Origin: Notospermus geniculatus
Lineage: Eukaryota > Nemertea > Pilidiophora > Heteronemertea > Lineidae
NCBI GenBank assembly: GCA_002633025.1
Contig: NMRB01002492.1
Span: forward strand, 6,509 to 70,508
DNA length: 64,000 nucleotides
Reading direction: 5' to 3'
In this document: positions 50,776 through 61,907 of the stretch, piece by piece
How positions within the stretch are numbered: position 1 is the first letter of the stretch
Layout: every line of letters begins with the position of its first letter
Position numbers and translations under genes: made by a program
Notes under the pieces: model-generated
Told to the model about the DNA's origin: nothing
Database searches by the model: none
Seen by the model: the letters and a program-made list of their open reading frames with translations, nothing else

Positions 50776-51510
50776 GCTGTTCGGAGGCGAGGATAGATAT
50801 GAATAATAGATCAATCTGCATGGATATATAATTTGTTCTGAATAGATAATTTGATCTGCATAGATATATCTCGTTCTGAATGAATATTTCGATCTGCATG
50901 GATAATTTATTGTTCTGCATAGATATAAATCAGTTCTGAACGTTTGTAAAAAGTTCTGAATAGATATAATCCAATCTGAATATTTTCCGTTTTGGCGTGG
51001 CATCGTATGAACGTTCTGAATGGTTGTAGAAAGTTCTGAATGGTTGTAGAAAGTTCTGCATGGTTGTAGGAAGTTCTGAATGGTTGTAGAAAGTTCTGAA
51101 CGTTTCTAGAAAGTTCTGAATGGTTGTAGAAAGTTCTGAACGGTTTTGTAGAAAGTTCTGAATGGTTGTAGAAAGTTCTGAATGGTTGTAGAAAGTTCTG
51201 AACGGTTTTGTAGAAAGTTCTGCATAGATATAATCCAATCTGAATATTTTCCGTTTCGGCGTGCCATACTCTGCGTCAGCTCCATTCAGCTCGCTGTGAA
51301 AGGCGGGAGTTATGTATTACTGCGCACCATGCACACTGCGCACCATGCACTGTAAAATAGCACGTATTAAAACTGATGGTGTCCCTTTAATCGATGACCG
51401 CGACTGTAATAAGTGGTCAGATGTCAAATATTAGGTAGATTTGAATTATTTAAAGCCAGCCCAATACAAAATCATGCTAAGTTGGCTTAATTCAGCAGTA
51501 TCACTCACTG

Positions 51511-51660
51511 TAGTCTCGCGCAACCAGCCCCTCGGTCATACTCCGAGGTCGTTAGACCGAGGGTCTGGCACGGAACGCAATTCTCATTGATCGACCTCAT
51601 TTCGATGATTTGAAATGAGGTCAGCTTCGCTGATTGGCTAGTTTCAAAATTTGGTGACGT
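51511..51660 (+). repeat. Dispersed repeat related to 58234-58352
   Basis: Shares CGAGGGTCTGG, GCAATTCTCATT-like and CGCTGATTGGCTA blocks with 58234-58352. It starts TAGTCTCGCGCAACCAGCCC, an end also seen at 25335-25355 and 59301-59317. Confidence 0.65.
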
Positions 51661-51941
51661 AGGCTGCAGGGGAGTAATGGCGGTGCCCAGAGAACTTGAA
51701 GCGTGAAAATTAGTGAGGTGAATCGCCTCAATTTGTGTTGTCAAGTCAATTTATAGTGTCTTTCATTGGAATTTCAGGCAAGTATATTTATATTTTTTCG
51801 ATTGGGGAGGGAATTATGCTATAAAAAGTACAGTAGGCCTAACAGCAAGGGGTACAAATACTGCAGTTTTACTCGCACGCTGAATGCTTTTTGCTTTGAT
51901 TGTGCATTGTGTTCTACGTCATCGGCGGTAGATTGTCCGCC

Positions 51942-52092
51942 ATGATGGATTTTACAAGAAAAAGGTACCATCCGGACCAGACTCTAAAATTGAAAATTGC
52001 AGAGTCTGGTGGCACGAGACTACACTCACTGTACACAACCGCCGGGTTAAACTCGTCACAGTGGTTGCCGACGGGAATATCTCTGCCGCTTC
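51942..52092 (+). CDS. Candidate orphan first exon, unrecognised product
   Basis: ATGATGGATTTTACAAGAAA opens a frame of about 50 codons (MDFTRKRYHPDQTLKLKIAE...). It can be cut by a good donor CA|GTGAGTAA near 52093. No downstream exon was found. It may be a relic of a transposon gene. Confidence 0.2.
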
Positions 52093-52432
52093 AGTGAGTA
52101 AATTGGCTCTGGTGACTAAACTAGCACATGTCTGTGGCTGAATTTTTGCATGTCGGCAGAGAAAATAGTACTGCACACTACTGTATATCGCATGGCGTTG
52201 ATAAATCCCTATTTATGCCGTATTTTGACCGGGAAGTCGGACACCAAGTCGAGGGTAATTCCAGCTGGACTTTCATGCATGGCGAGTCCTAATGCCTTTC
52301 TGGGACGAGGGTAACTCCCCATAAGACGAGGGCGACTTCAAGGATGAGGGTAATTTCGGAGAGCCTGTTTCATTGAATTTGAGGCTAGAATTAATGATAT
52401 TGACGATAGGATTGAGGTATAACACACAGCGG

Positions 52433-53410
52433 GCCAGGTCGGCCGATTTCCTTGCACATGACGTAACGTCAGACCGGGGGGGGGGGGGTCACTCCCCATA
52501 AAGTGTGCTGCACATCAGCGTACCAAAAATGGCGGGTAAAGGGGTGTTTCTCGAGCCGCATTGGAGGGTCCCGCATGGGACCGAATAAGCCCCCCCCCCC
52601 CATTTCACCCATTACCCCGCAGAAAGCCCACGGGAACACATAAAAAGACACTCTCACCCCCCCCCCGCCCCGCTTTAAGCCCTCCCCTGCCTAGTGCGGT
52701 CCATGTGTTCTGCAAAAAGCCCTTTGAACCGTCTTTCAAATTACCCAGCCATTAGGGGTGGGGATTGAAAAGTACCGAGCGAAAAGGGGTGACGATTCAA
52801 AATTGCTGTTACCAGCTGAAAGGGGCTTCTGAAATAAGTGGACTACGCTGATGTGCCACACACTTTATGGGGAGTGACCCCCCCCCCCGGCCTTCAGCGT
52901 CAGAGTTCACCACAGCTTCACAGTGGCGCCCCGAAACGCCGTGACGTTGTAGGCTGCATGCAACTTGATTTCGGGTATCGAATTTTCACCGCCCTTTTAA
53001 CTTTTACATCGTTTGGTGTATGTGGGCAGGATTTACCCCTAGTCAAACGGTATGTTCTTCGATTTTTGCTTTTCGCGTGCATGTGGCAGTAACTCCACGC
53101 TGAAGTCCGTATCTATGGTAAATTGTCTAGCTGCCCGGTGTCTATTTCTGGCAAGAAAATCACGAAAATCGGAGGGGAAAACGCCAAATCTTTTGAAAGT
53201 AACCAAATGCACGGCTGCGGACCCGCCATGCTTGTGCTAAGGTCGGTAGAAAATAGGTTACCAATAAGCCGGTAGCCGGCTGCAGCAGACGAAAGGCTGA
53301 TGGAAGTGCGATCAGCTGTGCCCCGTGGGGGTGCCTGGCGTCAGTTCGTGAAACTGAATTGCGTCATGACGCGGCGTCAGCTCCGTTCTGCCCGCTGTTA
53401 TATGAATATG
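52433..53410 (+). repeat. ~500-bp repeat, copy B, split by a MITE
   Basis: Direct-orientation relative of 47871-48363 plus 51268-51310. It is interrupted at 52473-52895. The uninterrupted junction TCATGACGCGGCGTCAGCTCC shows what the foldback target site looked like. Confidence 0.85.
52473..52895. mobile_element. 423-bp MITE with G/C-run ends
   Basis: GGGGTCACTCCCCATAAAGT at the left mirrors ACTTTATGGGGAGTGACCCC at the right. It is flanked by AACGTCAG (52465-52472) and AGCGTCAG (52896-52903), a 7-of-8 match, so hAT-like. Copy A of the host repeat lacks it. Confidence 0.82.
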
Positions 53411-54447
53411 TTGTGCGGTTCAACCGTCAGGAGCCTAATGTAGGTCAAAAAACGGAATGGTGAGATGTGTAACATCGTCAAGTGTTACCAAATCTCTCCA
53501 AAAATGCTTAATATGGCCGCCGCGGCGCCATCTTTGAAATTTCTTTGAATCTTTCGACGGGGCACGTTTGCCGTTGGCACGGGCCACCAGGGCAACCCCG
53601 TTAAGCGGGGATAAGGGGGCCAAAATAGGGCAAAATAGGGGAAAGATTGTATTTTTTTCACGAACGACGGCCGAAAAAGGGCTGCAGAATGGACCCTGGT
53701 GACCCGATCGCGGCCAAACTTTTTTTGTGAGGACTCTGATTTTTTTGCCTTCGCCTGAAAGGGGCTGAGCGGTTAAGAAGGGATGCTACAAAATTGGTCA
53801 AACTCGGAAACCACTAAAGCTATCGACACCAAAATCACTAGGCTGGTATCTTATGTCATGTAATTAATAAAACTGATGAAGAGAAAACAAAAAATTAAGC
53901 ATGACCTAATTAACGAAACAATGCCAGATTTGCTACCCCTAGAAATCTAAGAAATAATCAGAGTTTGGGCCTATAACTTAACACGGGCATAAATCCAATC
54001 ATTTGTGAAAGGTCTAGCATGACATATTGTTTTTTGTTTCATTTGATTAGCAGGAAATGTAACAAAAAGATCACTGATTTTTGATACTAAATGGGTGAAC
54101 ACCAAAGGGAGAACAGCCCATTACAATGCTGGGAAAGTGTTATCCAAATCTATTGTTGGTGTGACTTTGGCATGTCTGGTCAAAGTGCTGGTGGTGGTTA
54201 TTGTGACATGGCATTACAAAATGATTTGTGAACCAATGTTTTCTATGCATATAATGTACACAACTCCTGGGTCGAGTGGGAGAAACTTCCCCAATTTCTC
54301 TTCAGATTCCTTACACAATATTAACATGTAGTGCACATTTTCTGTCCAACTTTCTTGTTGTAGTTAGGATGGGGGAGTTCCATGTTCTACTATACTAGTG
54401 ATTATTTACAATCTGTGGCAGATCCCCCGCCCCGCCCGCCCCCTCCC

Positions 54448-54454
54448 NNNNNNN
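54448..54454. other. Assembly gap, 7 N
   Basis: Seven N within a C-rich and (CCG)n stretch of the left palindrome arm. The right arm has only a short GGT run there, so local sequence is uncertain. Confidence 0.99.
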
Positions 54455-54491
<37 letters not shown>

Positions 54492-55209
54492 GCCACCACC
54501 ACCAGGGAAAGTGTTCAATAACAAAAGGGAAGTGACAAGGGAGGAGAGCATTTTCTAGGAGGGGAATGACTCTTTCTGGGTTGAAGTTGATTTCCTCAAT
54601 AGAGAGAGGGTATCCTTCTAGCAGAGATGAGGTCAAATGATACATGTTGTGCTGAATAGTAGCAGTGTTCTTACCTTACTGTTTTGTGTATTCCCAATTT
54701 ATCTACTTTATCCTGCACATTATCGAAGGAAACCTGAGACAGATTTTCATTTGAATGTCACTCTTGATAGGTATTGTGTAATGTAATAAAAAGGTCACTT
54801 CCACAGATAATCCAGACAGTTCAATGAATTCTCGATGTCCCTGTCTAACATGTCTAATGCAAAGGGCCAACGACCTACACAGACTACAGATGAAGGCTTC
54901 CAAAACTTTGCAGACGGACTGACTTGACACCAGGAGATAGACAGAAATAGAATCAATCAGATTTCACAATAGACGGACAAACAGTGCTGAAATCGACAAA
55001 TATAATGGTCCCAACTTGCCAACCTCAAGTCACTGATGACTAGTTTTTTGGTGGAGGATCACAATATGTCAATTTAAGTATTGTCTGTCTATTGTGAAAT
55101 CTGCGTGATTCTATTTCTGTCTGTCTCCTGGTGTCAAGTCAGTCCGTCTGCGAAGTTTGGGAAGCCTACTGTAGTGTAGGTCTTTGGCCCTTTGCATTAG
55201 ACAGGGACA

Positions 55210-55476
55210 TTGAGAATGGATGATATATTTTGTGAGGAGTGTGGATTGCTTTTTCCCCACAATTTCTCCCGCCGCCATGTTATTCATTCCTCTCATCGTT
55301 TAAGTGATTGCATTCGACTGTGTGAATTTTGCTGTCACATATTTTCTCAGAGCAGTATGGCAAGGACCCATCTTTGTCCACTTCTACCAGGAATACGGGC
55401 ATTACTAAAACCTTTTCTGACATTTCGAGTGCCAAAAAACTTGACTACTTTAAATACGGATGTGTGGGTTATGTGA
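55210..55476 (+). CDS. Zinc-finger-like open frame in the right palindrome arm
   Basis: About 88 codons with CEECGLLFPHNFSRRHVIH and CEFCCHIFSQSSMARTHLC, suggesting C2H2-like Cys/His spacing. It is absent from the left arm. No splice-supported continuation, so possibly the remnant of a mobile gene. Confidence 0.3.
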   Translation: MRMDDIFCEECGLLFPHNFSRRHVIHSSHRLSDCIRLCEFCCHIFSQSSMARTHLCPLLPGIRALLKPFLTFRVPKNLTTLNTDVWVM

Positions 55477-56706
55477 ATTCATTAGGAATGTGAACTAGGA
55501 ATTCATTGAACTATCTGGACATTCAAATGAAAACCTGTTTCAAGTTTTCTTCGATAATGTGCAGAATAAAGTGGATAAATAGGAAATACACTGAACAGTA
55601 AGGTAAGAACACTGATACTATTTAGCACTATAACATGTATCATTTGACCTCATCTCTGCTAGAAGGATACCCTCTCTCTATTCTGGACATCAACTTCAAC
55701 CCAGAACGAGTCATTCCCCTCCTAAGAAATGCCCTCCTCCCTTGTCACTTCCCTTTTGTTTTGAACACTTTCCCTGGTGGTGGTGGTGGTGGTGGGGGGG
55801 GGAGAGCGGGCGGGGCGTGGGATCTGCCACAGATTGTAAAGGGATCTAGTATAGCAGAACATGGAAATCCCCCATCCTAACTACAACAAGAAAGTTGGAC
55901 AGAAAATGTGCATTACATGTTAATATTGTGTAAGGAATCTGAAGAGAAATTGCGGAAGTTTCTCCCACTCGACCCAGGAGTTGTGTACATCGTATGCATA
56001 GAAAACATTGGTTCACAAATCATTTTGTAATGCCATGTCACAATAACCACCGCCAGCACTTTGACCAGACATGCCAAAGTCACACCAACAATAGATTTGG
56101 ATAACACTTTCCCAGCATTGTAATGGGCTGTTCTCCCTTTGGTGTTCACCCATTTAGTAATCAAAAGTCTGTTATCTTTTTGTTACATTTCCTGCTAATC
56201 AAATGAAACAAAAAACAATATGTCATGCTAGACCTTTCACAAATGATTGGATTTATGCCTGTGTTAAGTTCTAGCCCCAAACTCTGATTATTTCTTAGAT
56301 TTCTAGGGGTAGCAAATCTGGCATTGTTTCATTAATTAGGTCATGCTTAATTTTTTGTTTTCTCTTCATCAGATTTATAAATTACATGATATAAGATACC
56401 GGCGTAGTGATTTTGGTGTCGATAGCTTTAGTGGTTTCCGAGTTTGACCAATTTTGTAACATCCCTTCTTAGCCGCTCAGCCCCTTTTATGCGAAATTTT
56501 TTCATCTCGTCTTTAATTTCTGTCGATTTGTTTACATTTTTTTGATTTTTTTCACTTTTTTCGTCATTTTTAATTCGTCGTTTGCAACGATCTTGTCGCC
56601 CCTGACGTATGACGTAGACCACGTGACACTACACACGAGGACGTCAAAGTTCCAAAGGTTTGACAAACGTTAACCCCCTAAAAACGGTTTTTTGTTCAAA
56701 AAAATC

Positions 56707-56749
56707 AAGTGGAGAGATTTCGGTAACGCGTTACCAAATCTCTCCACTT
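56707..56749. repeat. 43-bp near-perfect palindrome, best copy of a recurring motif
   Basis: AAGTGGAGAGATTT, then CGGTAACGCGTTACC, then AAATCTCTCCACTT. Related palindromes lie at 45760-45792, 45794-45833, 45835-45874, 46242-46283, 46640-46672, 46674-46725, 47133-47173, 47528-47556, 53459-53499 and 56911-56942. Confidence 0.88.
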
Positions 56750-57150
56750 TTTTATTTTGGCTCCTGAGGCCCTCCCGGCGGTCGAACCCTTACGCCACCG
56801 CCGGGGTCTCGTGTCGGACGCCGAGCTCTAGACCGTGCAAAAAGTCCGGTTTAAAAAGCTCTTCGTTTAAGGGGTAAACCGGACCTTTTTTCTCATTTGC
56901 AAGGGTTCACGGAGAGATTTCGTAACAGTTACCAATCTCGCCAATTTTCGACCTTTTTTCGCCATTTTGACCCCCTTCCAGGGTCTCGGCGGCGACCAAA
57001 CTCGGGGAAAGGGCCTACCTTTGGACGCCCTTTCGGACCCCCAAGTAAAAAATTGGAATATCTCAATATTTCCTTTTCAACAGCTTCTGGAATCAGGCCG
57101 AGTAGAGTCCGTTTGCTACTTACTGCACTTTTCTGCCGAATTCGAGACAT

Positions 57151-57182
57151 ACCCCCCCCCCCCCCCATACCCCCCCCCCCCC
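57151..57182. repeat. Poly-C tract
   Basis: Two C-runs separated by ATA. Confidence 0.95.
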
Positions 57183-58233
57183 AGGGTTTTCGACCCTACT
57201 GACCCTCAGGACCCCTGGGAGGCCCCTACACATCGTGCCCGGTCAAAGGGTTCGGGAGATATTAAAAAAACCGGAAAAAAACTCGGAAATCGTTACGTAA
57301 TCTGACCCTGCGCCCGAAAATGACGAAAAAAACGGATATTACCCAATCTCCGACTTTGTCCCGGCATGACGTAGTTCGGCCCCAGAATGTGAGCTGACAT
57401 CATTTTGGTGACGATAGCGGCCGCCAGGGGTCCGGCCCCCACTGTTACCTAATCTCTCCATTTTCCAATCTACCCGTTATGCTATAGTTGGGGAGGTATG
57501 CAATGACTTTTACCATTACAGAATTTCTCTGTTAGGCACTGGTAGTGCTGTCAGAGTTTCGATTCGGTCGGCCCTGAAGAAGTGAACAAACAGGACGTGT
57601 CGGCAATCAACCTTAATGGGGAACCCGCATGACAGCAGATGGCGCAGCAAGTATAAGACCCAAATGACGTACTGACGTCACTTTTCTCGCTGTTGACGTC
57701 GCGCCGTCAAAGCATGTGTACATTTTTCTACACAATTTTCCGTGGAAATTTTCCCCAAAGACGTTGTCAATATTGGCATCCTGTGGCACTTCTGACGAAA
57801 CAGAGCAGTGATATATGGACAACTTTGAACATGAAATAGGGCAGTGTAATTCAATCAAAATTGAATCAAACAGGTTAGTTTATTTTGGGGCAAGAAGTCA
57901 ATGGAAATACTGTTAGAAAATAGGACTTCCGGGTCTTACACTGACAGCGCCACGTCGTGGGGTAGTTCGGTGGGTTCCTCATTGTAGACACGTCCTGTTT
58001 GTTCATTCACCCACAGGTGAGTACATGGTACATCGACCATTTCATTTCAATAAACATTGCAAGGACTGGATAAGTATGGGACTGGCATATAACAAACGCC
58101 GACGAGATTTCGCTAGATGGCATCACCGGTCTTTTAAATAAATAGTGAGCTGACTCGTGCTGCCATTCTAACAATTCGCCCTGTCGGTAATCAATGACTA
58201 GAGTACGGAAGAACGTAAATATTTTGGCCCATC

Positions 58234-59317
58234 CTAGCCTCGGGCACCCAGACCCTGTATAATGCAAAGCATATACGAGGGTCTGGGACAGAGCTCGCAT
58301 TCCGTAGTAATGGGCGAGTTTATTTCAACACCCATCGCTGATTGGCTAATCAGGGACAGAGCTATTCATTCATTCTCATCCGCCGATTCCTCCCATTTGA
58401 AAATGAAAATCCGGCTGCTGGTTGGGCAGGAGAAGTGATCATGTGATCTCATCATGGCGACGACCATAAAATGTCATTTGGGATTTCTCGACCTCGTCTT
58501 CCATACGGATACACAATTCCTGCTCGTTTTCAGCCAGAAGTAAGTTGATGCCATCCAGTACGCTGTTTCAGATCACTTCAGCAATCGATTCATTGCCAGA
58601 TTCAGACATTTTGGAAGGATGTGAGGTGAAATATAATCCATGGAAGCAACCATCTTATGTCACGTGACCTTCTACAGCATTACCCACAATGCACTGTATT
58701 GCAGTGGAATTAGGAAATGCCGGTGTAGCCCAGACGTTCATATCATCACGTAGTTTGCGGAGTGTATTGAACGGCTGGGTGCCCTAGACCGAACACTGTC
58801 CTGATTGAAAATACTAGGACAGACGCAAGCAAATGCATAAAACCATCATCGCGCCCGCTGGTCTATATTTAGCTCGAGGGGAAGCCCCGTAGGCAAAATA
58901 GCAATTGTATCACCGTTCACTGCCCGTTTGAGGCATTTAGCTTGCATGGGTTTTAGGCAGCAGTAAGCTCTTTGCCTTCTTTCGTTCACCTGAGCTAAAG
59001 CCAACTTTAATCTCAAGCAAAAATCTATGTTTTCCTGAAATTTACTCATGATTACGAGATCATCATGATCATGATCATGCCCAAGTTGTGGGAGCCGCCA
59101 TCTATTGGAGCTTGTAGAATGACGTCACTCTCGTCGGAATTCCGCCGTAAGATCATCTGATTTCACCGGTCTTCGAATGCAAGCTGCCCAGAAGACCGGG
59201 TATCAGTCTAGGGTGCCCGAGACTAGACCCGTCCCTTCCAGTCATGACCTACCAGGCACTTCCCTACCAGGAATGAAAGCCTGCGAGCGTGGAAGTATCT
59301 GGTTGCGCGAGACGAGG
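58234..59317. mobile_element. Probable 1.1-kb inverted-repeat element
   Basis: AGCCTCGGGCACCCAGACCC at the left corresponds to GGGTGCCCGAGACTAGACCC and GGTTGCGCGAGACGAGG at the right. The left part is homologous to 51511-51660. No coding frame recognised. Boundaries are approximate. Confidence 0.5.
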
Positions 59318-59366
59318 AAGAACGCCTACAGCGATAAAAACAATCCCGGATTGAGAGCAGTTATTT

Positions 59367-59893
59367 GGGCCATGTAGAATTAGCGGAATCAGCAGATCTG
59401 GCGAATTTAGCGGACTCTATATAAAAATTGAATAAAATACAATGATGAATGGAAACTACATGTAATTAAGCAATATGATTTTTCATGTGTCCACATATTA
59501 TAAAGGACCGAGGAAATCGAGAGGTTAAGAAACCACTCCGTTAACGATAACACAAACGTTAACGCTATTTCTGACGTATATTTGCAATGTAAAAAATAAC
59601 GTTAGCGTTAGTGTTACCGTTAAAGGAGCGATTTCTTAACCTCTCGAGTACCTTTTACAGTCGGTAATCCAAACAGGGGCAGCAAAAATGGTCTGCAGGA
59701 ATATTTCGGCCAGTTGCCATTCTTGACGCGGTTGCAGCTTTTCCTTGATAACCTGTGCAGCATATAGAACACTTGAAAAAATTATATTACTTAATTCTTT
59801 AAAAAAATCCCTTTATTATCAAATCTTATTCAATTTTATACAGAATCCGCTAAATCCGCCAGATCTGTTGATTCCGCTGATTCAACATGGCCA
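59367..59893. mobile_element. Nested foldbacks
   Basis: Outer arms share AGCGGAATCA, AGATCTGGCG and ATTTAGCGGA in inverse orientation (59367-59445 and 59825-59893). An inner foldback at 59501-59658 has TCGAGAGGTTAAGAAA arms. Confidence 0.82.
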
Positions 59894-60747
59894 GTTATTT
59901 GTGGTATTTTGATATTCTAATCTATACCTGACCATTCCCTGTCAAAACTTTGGAACAGATACAATAATTCACCAGTAATGTTAGCACATTCCTAAAAGGG
60001 CGGCGCACACCTGCGACTAAAATGGGGGCGACTACAGATGTGACCACTACGTCGCCTGCGATAATTACCTTTGAGGTCGATCAGTGATGTCATCCGCGAC
60101 ATCACTGATGTTCCAAGGAAGCATTTGTCGCAAACGAGTCAACAAAAACTAAAAAAGCTGAAAATATGTTCAGTCGCTTCTGTGGTCGGCGCAAGGCCGG
60201 TCGCCCAGAAAATCGCTCGAAAAATCGCTATTGTGCGCTGCCCTTTAAGCCAAGCGTACACCGCCTTGCGACTGGAAGCAACTGAACGCGACAGTCGCTA
60301 TCGATGTACGCGTTCCGCGCACATCGGTTACGACAGGTCATTGCGGCAACAAGTGGCGCAATCTAGTCGTCAATCTGGAGCGCGCACATCGGGCAGGCAA
60401 TGGAACTGAATGTTGTACGGAAATTGTCGATGTCTTCCGATTGGACCACTCGGGAGTCATTTTGTTGGTCACATGATACAATCACGTGACCAGGTGTGCT
60501 CCACAAACGAGGAAATTCATTGCCAGGGCGCTACATCGGAAGCGACTGAAGGCAACTAGAAGCAACCGTTGGCAACGAGTAGAACATGAGCAACTGGCTG
60601 GACCTAGCGCGCGGGTCGGCAATAGCGTTGCCGGGGCGCGTACATCGGCCTGTTTGAGCATCGGATCAGTTGCTGCTTGTTCCAGGTAGTCGCCAACCGT
60701 TGCCGGAAACGCCATTGCCGGTAGTTGCTTCCAGTCGGGCGGCCGAT

Positions 60748-61896
60748 GTACACCCTTAATCATAAGTAAATGCACAGCTAATAAACTTAAATATTTCCCA
60801 AAATCTTCAGTGGATTAGCTTTTGCTTTTTACGGCAGATATTTACAGCCTTAAGACACATTTTGAGACCAAAAATATCATGAACTTGCATGAGTTGTATT
60901 TTTAACAAAAGTTAAAAATTTCTATAAAAAGTGATTTTCAAGCGCATATTTTTTAAAACTGAAACCAACGTCATTTTAAAGCCTTCCTGTTTCTGTACAC
61001 GAAGCAATTTTCAAATTTTCAATCAAAGCTTCCATATCGCAATTATGAAGAATTTATCGAAAAGTTTCAGTCGAAACTCCAGTCAACAGTCCAAGTCTTA
61101 CTTAAAGCCTGCCGCACACGTGAGCTATTTGCTGAGCAAAAAGGTTTTCGAGACCGTTTGCTCAGCAGATAGCTCACCGAAAAATACGCGCACACGGGAG
61201 TTTTCTGCCTCGCGAGGCAAAAAACTCAACAAAATTACGCGCACACGCGAGCTATCTGCTGAGCAAACGGTCTCGAATAACTTTTTGCTCAGCAGATAGC
61301 TCCCGTGTGCGGCAGGCTTTATAGTCGACCTTTCCTTATTGTCCAATGATCAAGATCACGAAATAATAAATCCCATTCATCGTAGGTCAAGTTAGTAAAG
61401 GTGACATCGCCACTCATCCCACACAAAAGATCTTGGATACTCGATGAAGTGTCATCAAGAGTAACTATTGTTGACCAGGCCATGAATAGGCCTATTCACA
61501 ACATTCAGCAGGCTGGGTAGATCTAAATGAGAGGGGAAGGCATAGCCCTGACTTCACTGGAAAAACGAACGAAATTCATTTTTGAAAATGCTCTGTAACG
61601 TTTGTTCACCACCGAATTTGTTAAACCTGAAAAAAGCATTTTGCATGGAAACAAACAGGCTTTAAAATGACGTTGGTTTCGCTCAGATGAAATGAGCGAT
61701 AAAAAATCACGCTTTTTAATGGAAATTTCAAACTTTTGCCAGAAATGCATTTAATCAAAAATCAAGGTAATTTTTGTCTCAAAATATGTCTTAAGGCCCT
61801 AAATAACTGGCGTAAAAAGCAAAAGTTAATCCACTGAAGATTTTGGGAAATATCTAAGTTTATTAGCTGTGCATTTACTTATGATTAAGGGTGTAC
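60748..61896. mobile_element. 1.15-kb inverted-repeat element with an inner MITE
   Basis: GTACACCCTTAATCATAAGT at the left mirrors ACTTATGATTAAGGGTGTAC at the right, with arms of roughly 240 bp. The centre is occupied by the 215-bp palindrome at 61105-61319. Confidence 0.85.
61105..61319. mobile_element. 215-bp palindromic MITE, TA target duplication
   Basis: AAGCCTGCCGCACACG and CGTGTGCGGCAGGCTT form the ends, and arms of about 105 bp meet at TGCCTCGCGAGGCA. TA on both sides suggests a mariner-like target. Confidence 0.85.
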
Positions 61897-61907
61897 GCTA
61901 GGCTTAA

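Larger units (their letters stand above)
48364..51267. mobile_element. 2.9-kb Foldback-type element with tandem-repeat arms
   Basis: It starts TATGGCACGCCAAAACGG and ends CCGTTTCGGCGTGCCAT(A). ACTCTGC at 48357-48363 is repeated at 51268-51274, a probable 7-bp target duplication. The left arm (to about 48900) and right arm (from about 50800) are inverse copies made of short tandem units, mainly the 20-mer TTCAGAACTTTCTACAACCA. This is the architecture of Foldback/Galileo elements (P superfamily). No transposase frame seen inside. The core has another inverted repeat (50037-50530) and a 57-bp tandem repeat (50633-50775). Confidence 0.85.
53758..56487. mobile_element. 2.7-kb near-palindromic inverted repeat
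   Basis: The left arm starts AAAGGGGCTGAGCGGTTAAG and the right arm ends CTTAGCCGCTCAGCCCCTTTT. The arms are near-identical inverse copies for over 1 kb, including the frame MNTKGRTAHYNAGKVLSKSI read from both. The centre is about 55000-55080. The right arm has about 270 extra bases (55215-55480), partly open as a zinc-finger-like frame. No target duplication is obvious. The left arm contains the N gap and a (CCG)n/(CCA)n run. Confidence 0.88.
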
